From CAVQZC01 sp963718315 (GTDB taxonomy: Bacteria > Actinomycetota > Thermoleophilia > Gaiellales > JAICJC01): a DNA stretch of 64,000 nt. The notes beneath the pieces were generated by a model. The model had not been told where the DNA came from, ran no database searches, and saw nothing but the letters and a program-made list of their open reading frames with translations. Of this stretch, positions 58,519 to 64,000 are shown piece by piece. The position numbers and the translations under genes are program-made. Each line of letters begins with the position of its first letter. Position 1 is the first letter of the stretch. The stretch is taken from contig CAVQZC010000007.1 in the NCBI GenBank assembly GCA_963718315.1, forward strand, positions 806,001-870,000, in the 5' to 3' direction.

Positions 58519-61365
58519 TCAGCCAGCGAGCGCCCTCTCGGTCTCGTACACCGGCAGCACCCGGTGCAGGAACTCCCCGGTCGAGCTGCCCTCGGTCTCC
58601 GCGACCTCCTCGGGCGTGCCCTGGGCGATGATCTCGCCGCCCTTGTCGCCGCCCTCCGGCCCCAGGTCGAGCACCCAGTCGGCCTGCTTGATCACGTCCA
58701 GGTTGTGCTCGATGACCAGCACGGTGTTGCCCGCGTCGACCAGCCGCTGCAGCACCACCAGCAGCTTCTCGACGTCGTACATGTGCAGCCCCGTGGTCGG
58801 CTCGTCGAGGATGTAGAGCGTCCGCCCGGTCGCGATCTTCGAGAGCTCGGTCGCCAGCTTCACCCGCTGCGCCTCGCCGCCCGACAGGGTGGTCGCCGGC
58901 TGCCCCAACCGCATGTAGTCGAGCCCGACGTCGTGCAGCGTCTGCAGCCGCCGGCGCAGCTTCGGGATCTTCTCGAAGAACTGGAGCGCCTCCTCGACCG
59001 GCATGTCCAGCACGTCGGCGATCGACTTGCCCTTGAACCGCACCTCGAGCGTCTCGCGGTTGTACCGCCGCCCGTGGCACACCTCGCAGGCGATGTAGAC
59101 ATCGGGCAGGAAGTGCATCTCGATCTTGATCGTTCCGTCGCCGCGGCACGTCTCGCACCGGCCGCCCTTGACGTTGAACGAGAACCGGCCCGGCTTGTAG
59201 CCGCGTGCCTTGGAGTCAGGCGTGTTCGCGTACAGATCGCGGATCTGGTCGAACAGGCCGGTGTAGGTGGCCGGGTTCGACCGCGGCGTCCGGCCGATCG
59301 GCGACTGGTCGATGTCGATCACCTTGTCGAACACCTCGAAGCCGTACGCCTCCTTGTGCGCTCCCGGCTTCACCCGCGTCCGGCTGACCCGGTTGGCCAG
59401 CGACTTGAAGATCACCTCGTTGACCAGTGTGCTCTTGCCCGACCCGGACACGCCCGTCACGCAGATGAACTTGCCCACCGGCAGCTCGACGTCGATTCCC
59501 TGCAGGTTGTGCTCCGCGGCGCCGCGGACGCCGAACCACCCCGCGTCGTGCAGCCGCCGGTCGGGAACCGGGATCGCCCGGCGCCCGGACAGATACGCCC
59601 CCGTGATCGAGTCCTCGGTGGCCATCACCTGTGCGGCGTCGCCCTCGGCGACAACGCGCCCACCGTGCTCGCCGGCACCGATCCCCATGTCGACGATGTG
59701 GTCGGCGGAGCGCATGGTGTCCTCGTCGTGCTCCACAACGATCACCGTGTTGCCCAGGTCGCGCAGCCGCTCCAGCGTCGCCAGCAGCCGCGCGTTGTCG
59801 CGCTGGTGCAGGCCGATCGACGGCTCGTCGAGGATGTACAGCACGCCCATCAGGCTCGACCCGATCTGCGTCGCCAGTCGAATGCGCTGCGCCTCGCCGC
59901 CCGACAGCGTCCCCGCTGCCCGGTCGAGCGTCAGGTAGCCGACCCCCACGTTCTCGAGGAACGACAGCCGCTCCCGGATCTCCTTCAGGATCCGCGCGCC
60001 GATCTGCTGCTCGGTCGGGGTCAGCTCGAGACCGTCGACGAACATGATCGCCCGCTCGACCGAGAGCTTCGTCATCTGGGAGATGTTGTGGTCGCCCACC
60101 GTGACGGCCAGGCTGGTGTCCTTCAGCCGTGCGCCCTTGCACAGCGGGCACGGCTTGAGCGTCATGTACTCCTCGATCCGCTCCTTCTGGTACGCCGAGT
60201 CGGTCTCGCGGTAGCGCCGGTCGAGGCTGGGGACGATGCCCTCGAACGCAAGCATGTAGCTGCGCTTGCGGCCCATCCGGTTGCGGTAGTTGACGTACAG
60301 CTTCTCGCCGCTCGTCCCCTCCATGAACACCTTCCGCTGCTCCTCGGGGAGCTCGCTCCAGGGCGTCTCGAGGTCGACCTCGTAGCGGTCGGCGATCGCC
60401 TGGATGACCTGCTCGTAGAAGCTCGAGTTGATCACCGTCCAGGGCACCAGAGCGCCCTCGGCGATCGACAGCGTCGGATCGGGCACCACCAGGTCGGGAT
60501 CGATCTCGCGCTGCATCCCCAGCCCCGTGCATCGCGGGCAGGCGCCGTGCGGCGAGTTGAACGAGAAGATGCGAGGTGCCAGCTCCGGCAGCGACACCCC
60601 GTCGTCCGGGCAGGCAAAGCGCTCGGAGTACGTCGTGCGCGGGCCGTCGACGACGCCGACCTCGACCAGCCCCTCCGCCAGCCGCAGCGCCGTCTCGACC
60701 GAATCGGTCAATCGCGCCCGCAGTCCGGACTTCATCACCAGCCGGTCGACGATCACCGTGATCGTGTGCCGGATCTGCTTGTCGAGCTCGATCGGCTCCT
60801 CGAGCAGGCGCTGCTCACCGTCGATCGACACCCGCGTGAAGCCGTCGGCCCGAAGGTCGTCGAGCAGCTCCTTGAACTCGCCCTTGCGGGTGCGGATGAC
60901 CGGCGCCTCGACCGTGAAGCGGGTGCCCTCGGGCAGCCCCAGCACCTGGTCGACGATCTGCTCGGCCGACTGGCCCTCGACCGGCTTGCCGCACTTGGGG
61001 CAGTGCGGCCGTCCGACCCGCGCGTAGAGCAGCCGCAGGTAGTCGTAGATCTCCGTCACCGTGCCCACCGTCGACCGCGGGTTGCGGGTGGTCGTCTTCT
61101 GGTCGATGGAGATCGCCGGCGACAGACCGTCGATCGAGTCGACGTCCGGCTTGTCCATCTGACCCAGGAACTGGCGGGCGTAGGCGGAGAGCGATTCGAC
61201 GTACCGGCGCTGCCCCTCCGCGTAGAGCGTGTCGAAGGCCAGGCTCGACTTGCCCGAGCCGGAGAGGCCGGTGATGACGACCAGCCGATCGCGTGGCAGC
61301 GAGACCGTGACATCCTTCAAATTGTGCTCCCGGGCGCCCCGGATCACGATCTCGTCGCTGGCCAC
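58519..61365 (-). CDS. uvrA: Excinuclease ABC subunit A
   Basis: UvrA is the damage-sensing ATPase of nucleotide excision repair. The 948-residue protein has two ABC modules: the first Walker A in VVITGLSGSGKSSLAFDTLY, zinc ligands in CPKCGKPVEG and SPHGACPRCTGLG, LSGGEAQRIRLATQIGSSLM, then VTGVSGSGKSTLVNEVIF, FNVKGGRCETCRGDGTIKIE and TLSGGEAQRVKLATELSKI. The GTG at 61363-61365 gives the conserved N-terminus; upstream frame residues are unconserved. An SOS box overlaps its promoter. Confidence 0.97.
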   Translation of the reverse strand: MASDEIVIRGAREHNLKDVTVSLPRDRLVVITGLSGSGKSSLAFDTLYAEGQRRYVESLSAYARQFLGQMDKPDVDSIDGLSPAISIDQKTTTRNPRSTVGTVTEIYDYLRLLYARVGRPHCPKCGKPVEGQSAEQIVDQVLGLPEGTRFTVEAPVIRTRKGEFKELLDDLRADGFTRVSIDGEQRLLEEPIELDKQIRHTITVIVDRLVMKSGLRARLTDSVETALRLAEGLVEVGVVDGPRTTYSERFACPDDGVSLPELAPRIFSFNSPHGACPRCTGLGMQREIDPDLVVPDPTLSIAEGALVPWTVINSSFYEQVIQAIADRYEVDLETPWSELPEEQRKVFMEGTSGEKLYVNYRNRMGRKRSYMLAFEGIVPSLDRRYRETDSAYQKERIEEYMTLKPCPLCKGARLKDTSLAVTVGDHNISQMTKLSVERAIMFVDGLELTPTEQQIGARILKEIRERLSFLENVGVGYLTLDRAAGTLSGGEAQRIRLATQIGSSLMGVLYILDEPSIGLHQRDNARLLATLERLRDLGNTVIVVEHDEDTMRSADHIVDMGIGAGEHGGRVVAEGDAAQVMATEDSITGAYLSGRRAIPVPDRRLHDAGWFGVRGAAEHNLQGIDVELPVGKFICVTGVSGSGKSTLVNEVIFKSLANRVSRTRVKPGAHKEAYGFEVFDKVIDIDQSPIGRTPRSNPATYTGLFDQIRDLYANTPDSKARGYKPGRFSFNVKGGRCETCRGDGTIKIEMHFLPDVYIACEVCHGRRYNRETLEVRFKGKSIADVLDMPVEEALQFFEKIPKLRRRLQTLHDVGLDYMRLGQPATTLSGGEAQRVKLATELSKIATGRTLYILDEPTTGLHMYDVEKLLVVLQRLVDAGNTVLVIEHNLDVIKQADWVLDLGPEGGDKGGEIIAQGTPEEVAETEGSSTGEFLHRVLPVYETERALAG

Positions 61366-61406
61366 GTACCCCCCATTTTTGGCTTGATCAAGCGGTTCTG
61401 AGGTTG

Positions 61407-61412
61407 ATTCTA
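61407..61412 (-). promoter_or_regulatory. -10 hexamer of uvrA
   Basis: TAGAAT on the minus strand lies about 42 nt before the uvrA start. The SOS box ends 16 nt upstream of it, so it occupies the -35 region. Confidence 0.5.
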
Positions 61413-61428
61413 GCAGTTGAGTAGTGAG

Positions 61429-61442
61429 CGAACACATGTTCG
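61429..61442 (-). promoter_or_regulatory. LexA-type SOS box
   Basis: CGAACACATGTTCG fits the Gram-positive and actinobacterial SOS consensus CGAAC-N4-GTTCG. It lies 64-77 nt upstream of the uvrA GTG and overlaps the presumed -35 position, so LexA binding should block transcription until DNA damage. It is also 60 nt upstream of the divergent YccF-like gene. Confidence 0.82.
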
Positions 61443-61502
61443 GTGAGTGTAGGGAGCCGACCGGACGGACGCAACCGACCGCGCATGGTAGCGTCGCGTC
61501 AG

Positions 61503-61964
61503 ATGGATCCTCCACCACCCGCTACCGACTCCACGACTGTCACGGTAAGCCACGGCAACCGCGGGCCGAACATCCTCATCCGCGCGATCTGGTTCCTGCT
61601 GGTCGGCTGGTGGCTGTCGGGCATCGTGTCAGCCGCCGCGTGGCTGGTCGGTCTGACGATCATCGGGCTGCCGCTCACGTTCTGGATCTTCAACCGAATC
61701 CCGACCGTGCTCACCCTTCGCCCGCGGCGCGAGACAACGACGACCATCGTCAGCGCCGACGGAACCCGCGTCGACATCCTCCACTCTGGCGTGCCCCAGC
61801 CGGCGTTCGTGAAGCGGGCCCTCTACTTCATCTTCATCGGCTGGTGGTTCAGCGCGCTGTGGATCGCGGGCGCCTGGCTACTCAGCGTCCTGCTGATCAC
61901 CCTGCCGCTCGCCGTGATGATGTACAACCGGCTACCGGCCGTCACCACGCTCCACCGGTACTAG
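61503..61964 (+). CDS. YccF-family membrane protein
   Basis: The 153-residue protein has two repeated membrane units: ILIRAIWFLLVGWWLSGIVS plus GLTIIGLPLTFWIFNRIPTV, then VKRALYFIFIGWWFSALWIA plus VLLITLPLAVMMYNRLPAVT. This internal duplication (W-x-GWW and NR-x-P) is the YccF (DUF307) pattern. Function unknown. TAGCGT lies 8 nt before the ATG. Divergent from uvrA. Confidence 0.85.
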   Translation: MDPPPPATDSTTVTVSHGNRGPNILIRAIWFLLVGWWLSGIVSAAAWLVGLTIIGLPLTFWIFNRIPTVLTLRPRRETTTTIVSADGTRVDILHSGVPQPAFVKRALYFIFIGWWFSALWIAGAWLLSVLLITLPLAVMMYNRLPAVTTLHRY

Positions 61965-61987
61965 GGCCCGCCGATGTTCGGGATCAG

Positions 61988-62542
61988 CTACGCGCTGATG
62001 CGGCGGCGGCGCAGGCCGAGCGGCGCGGCCATCCGGCGCGGCCTCGGCATCGGTGCTCCGAGCCCGAGCAGCAGCGCCATCAGCAGGTCGGGATCGGGGA
62101 GGCGCTCGAGGCCGAACAGCGGCCCCCGCTTCCCGTCGGCCGAGACGACGACCGAGCCGTAGTGCAGCGGCTTCCCCCACCCCGGAACGTCGATCTCGAG
62201 ATCACCGAGTGCTGCCAGCGGGATGGTCGCCGTCCGCCGCGACATGGTGCCCGACAGGAGCAGCGCCCGGCGGTCGCTGACCACGAGCCGGCGCTGGTAC
62301 CAGCGGGCGACCGTGCGGCCAAATCCGACGGCCGACACAGCCACCACCGCCAGCGCGACCACTGCGGTCGCCCAGCGCAGCGTCGCCGGGGCGGGACTGC
62401 CCGCCAGCTCGTAGGCGGCACCGCCGAAGAGTCCGACGAATCCCAGCGCCCGGAAGAACGGACGCACCAGCACCACCCCATGCTCACGGGTCACGAGGTG
62501 AACCTGTTCTCCTGGAGCCACGATGTGCTCGAGCCGGCGCAT
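61988..62542 (-). CDS. Membrane protein with bacterial PH-like domain
   Basis: The 184-residue protein has two hydrophobic spans (VVLVRPFFRALGFVGLFGGA and ATAVVALAVVAVSAVGFGR) followed by a PH-like stretch (RRLVVSDRRALLLSGTMSRR and IPLAALGDLEIDVPGWGKPL). It ends in a basic tail. The family is small membrane-anchored bacterial PH proteins of unknown function. No promoter hexamer is seen upstream. Confidence 0.75.
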   Translation of the reverse strand: MRRLEHIVAPGEQVHLVTREHGVVLVRPFFRALGFVGLFGGAAYELAGSPAPATLRWATAVVALAVVAVSAVGFGRTVARWYQRRLVVSDRRALLLSGTMSRRTATIPLAALGDLEIDVPGWGKPLHYGSVVVSADGKRGPLFGLERLPDPDLLMALLLGLGAPMPRPRRMAAPLGLRRRRISA

Positions 62543-62575
62543 CGAACGTCCACTTCGACGTACCCGTCCGGAACC

Positions 62576-62965
62576 CTACATCGGCGAGGGCAGGTCGATA
62601 ACGGCGGCGTCGTGCTGCAGCCGGCGGCCGGTCAGGCAGTTGACCGGGGGAACCATGAACTGCATGAACTGCCCGTCGATCGTGCCCCGCACCTGCGTGG
62701 TTCCGGGGCCGAGCTTGCACCGCAGATGCGCCGTGCGGAACCGGTGCTTGTAGTCGACGGCCGCCACGCACACCGCCGCGCCCTGCGATCCGCGACAGAA
62801 TCGCGGCTCGGAGATCCCAACGCCACCGCATGACCCGCCGCTGCATGTGCTCGACGATCGGCGCAGGTAGACCCGTCCCGACAGGGCGGCAGGTGTAGTC
62901 GTCGGGCTCAGGTACGGAAGATCGATGACCTGTGCGTCGTGCCGCAGCCGCCCCGTCAGACTCAG
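62576..62965 (-). CDS. Cys-rich protein with duplicated LTGR/HDA/VIDLP motif, CTG start
   Basis: The frame carries a repeat seen twice: LTGRLRHDAQVIDLPYLSP near its start and LTGRRLQHDAAVIDLPSPM at its end. The two copies use different codons for the same residues, which points to protein-level conservation. Between them are Cys-rich segments (TCSGGSCGGVG, FCRGSQGAAVCVAAVDYKHR, RCKLGPG). No ATG, GTG or TTG precedes the first copy; the first is a GTG far inside. A CTG at 62963-62965 has GGGGG 6 nt upstream. The frame could instead be a remnant of a longer gene. No family recognised. Confidence 0.5.
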   Translation of the reverse strand: MSLTGRLRHDAQVIDLPYLSPTTTPAALSGRVYLRRSSSTCSGGSCGGVGISEPRFCRGSQGAAVCVAAVDYKHRFRTAHLRCKLGPGTTQVRGTIDGQFMQFMVPPVNCLTGRRLQHDAAVIDLPSPM

Positions 62966-62990
62966 CTTACGCCCCCGTGCGACTGCAGAG

Positions 62991-63779
62991 CTAGAGAAGA
63001 CCGAAGCGGCTGAACTTCGCCTTCAGCCCTGCTACCCCTAGACCTCCGGGAACCGAGATCCGCGGCAGCAGATAGCGATTGTCAGCCGATGAGGCAACAC
63101 CCGGGATGACCGTCGTTGCGGCCAGATACCCGGCGGCCTTGACGGCGGCAACCACGCGGCCGTCGTACTGGCCGTAGGGATAGCAGAAGAAGTTCACCTG
63201 GTAGCCGAGACGTTGGAAGAAGTGGCGGCTGCCCGCCACCTCCCGCCTCAGCTCTCGATTCGAGACCTCGGCCAGGTGAGGGTGGGTCATGGTATGGCTG
63301 TCGAGCTCCCATCCGTACCGGTCGACAAGTGCCGAGAGCATGTGCGGCGTGACGTCGCTCGTGCCGTAGTGGCCGGCGATCAGCTCGATGTCCGCCGGCC
63401 AGCGGTACGCCCGAAGGATCGGCAGCGCGTTCGTGTACCAGTTGGCAAAGCCATCGTCCAGCGAGATCACGACCGGTCGGGCCGGGAGAGCCGATCCGCC
63501 GTGCCAGCTGTCCCACCACCGCTGCAGCGTGACGGCATGAAAGCCCGCCCGGTGCAGCCACGCGACCTCGGCCTCGAACTCGGAAGGCGCCACCGACAGG
63601 CTCTGGTCGGGCGATCCGATCGAGTGGTACATCAGGATCGGGATCCGGGTAGGCCCCGTATCCCACGCTGGAGCCGCCGCGGCAGCAGGCCGTAGCGCCT
63701 CGTGCGCGGACAGGGCAGCAGGAAGTGCGAGCACGGCGAGCAGCGCCACGACCCCGGAGATGGCAAGAACCCGTCGGAT
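62991..63779 (-). CDS. Secreted polysaccharide deacetylase (NodB/CE4)
   Basis: The protein has the NodB homology domain with VVISLDDGFANWYTNALPIL (catalytic Asp), ELDSHTMTHPHLAEVSN (metal His residues) and VNFFCYPYGQYDGRVVAAVK. It should remove acetyl groups from cell-wall or capsule sugars. The first ordinary start (GTG at 63747-63749) gives a signal peptide with no positive N-region. An ATC at 63777-63779 would add RRVLAISGVV, a full basic N-region, and lies 7 nt from TAGGAT, so I place the start there tentatively. Confidence 0.83.
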   Translation of the reverse strand: MRRVLAISGVVALLAVLALPAALSAHEALRPAAAAAPAWDTGPTRIPILMYHSIGSPDQSLSVAPSEFEAEVAWLHRAGFHAVTLQRWWDSWHGGSALPARPVVISLDDGFANWYTNALPILRAYRWPADIELIAGHYGTSDVTPHMLSALVDRYGWELDSHTMTHPHLAEVSNRELRREVAGSRHFFQRLGYQVNFFCYPYGQYDGRVVAAVKAAGYLAATTVIPGVASSADNRYLLPRISVPGGLGVAGLKAKFSRFGLL

Positions 63780-63786
63780 ACGACGA

Positions 63787-63792
63787 ATCCTA
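63787..63792 (-). promoter_or_regulatory. -10 hexamer near a possible ATC start
   Basis: TAGGAT on the minus strand ends 7 nt before the ATC at 63777-63779. It overlaps the end of the uvrB fragment. Confidence 0.4.
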
Positions 63793-64000
63793 TGCGGTCG
63801 TCAACTCGAGGTCGCGGCGCAGCTCCTTGATCTCGTCACGCAGCTTCGCCGCGTACTCGAAGCGCAGCTCCTCGGCCGCGGCGAACATCTCCTCCTCGAG
63901 CTCGACGATCAGCTTCTCGAGCTCCTCGCGCCCCATTCCCTCGGCCTTGGCGGTGCCGCGCCGGCGCTGGCCCGGCACGGTCGGCGACTCCAGCGACAGG
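63790..64000 (-). CDS. uvrB: Excinuclease ABC subunit B, C-terminal fragment at window edge
   Basis: The frame is open to the window edge and ends with EGMGREELEKLIVELEEEMF and AAAEELRFEYAAKLRDEIKE, the UVR domain that ends UvrB and binds UvrC. Only this C-terminal part is visible; the upstream part lies outside. Its proximity to uvrA supports the call, although UvrC shares the UVR domain. Its stop lies near the TAGGAT hexamer of the next gene. Confidence 0.85.
   Translation of the reverse strand, partial: LSLESPTVPGQRRRGTAKAEGMGREELEKLIVELEEEMFAAAEELRFEYAAKLRDEIKELRRDLELTTA

Noticed and set aside
58423..61401. A 992-codon rightward open frame opposite uvrA
   Set aside because: It mirrors the third-position GC bias of uvrA on the other strand, has no recognisable domain, and is rich in His, Arg, Asp, Leu and Val as antisense frames in high-GC DNA usually are.
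1..64000. tRNA, rRNA or CRISPR features
   Set aside because: I saw no tRNA-like T-arm with flanking stems, no rRNA segment and no regular direct repeats with spacers.

Overview
The window is a high-GC bacterial chromosome segment, most likely from an actinomycete-type lineage. The class Thermoleophilia (Gaiellales or Solirubrobacterales) is my best guess, made by inference rather than from a marker search. The evidence is very high GC, the order rpsB-tsf-pyrH-frr-uppS-cdsA-dxr-rseP-ispG, DivIVA, YggT and Rex genes, many GTG and TTG starts, and many secreted hydrolases. I see no rRNA, tRNA, insertion sequence or CRISPR array.

Layout. 0.2-2.2 kb: rluB, scpB, scpA. 2.2-11.5 kb: a secreted kelch protein, a secreted protein built of YadA-head-like repeats, dnaE and small genes. 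11.5-24.6 kb: a long leftward housekeeping run, in transcription order proC, yggT, divIVA, a DksA/TraR gene, lspA, rluD, rpsB, tsf, pyrH (one frameshift), frr, uppS, cdsA, a hypothetical gene, dxr, rseP, an acetyltransferase and ispG. 24.6-32.2 kb: fmdB, a family 4 uracil-DNA glycosylase, the t6A-modification set tsaE-tsaB-rimI-tsaD, a glutaredoxin-like gene, rex and a histidine kinase-response regulator pair. 32.3-34.6 kb: a Rossmann/DUF2520 gene with panC and panB. 34.6-40.3 kb: small cupin, VOC, GNAT, lipocalin-like and beta-lactamase-like genes. 46.4-58.5 kb: glutamate decarboxylase, two acid-type secreted peptidase families (G1 and S53), a CocE-like hydrolase, a GDSL hydrolase, transporter, Nudix and HD-GYP genes. 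58.5-64 kb: uvrA with an SOS box, membrane proteins, a polysaccharide deacetylase and the 3' end of uvrB.

The best candidate for an undescribed system is the rightward gene set at 40.39-46.25 kb. It encodes two tiny secreted or anchored peptides, two paralogous ferric-reductase-like membrane proteins, two single-span Pro/Thr-rich proteins, an ApbE flavin transferase, an FAD/NAD(P) oxidoreductase, a small ferredoxin, and an ECF sigma factor fused to its own zinc-finger anti-sigma domain and a membrane span. It looks like a self-regulated transmembrane electron-transfer device in which covalent flavin might be placed on an unrecognised Thr-rich carrier, since no FMN-binding domain is present.

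Two features run through the whole window. First, about 18 genes have a TANNNT hexamer exactly 6-7 nt upstream of the start codon, the geometry of leaderless promoters. Second, several genes lack any ATG, GTG or TTG start that preserves the protein; they appear to begin at CTG or ATC, often inside a CTGA stop/start overlap. Many frameshifts cluster at 42.6-51.6 kb. They leave motifs intact and look more like base-level sequence errors than decay.
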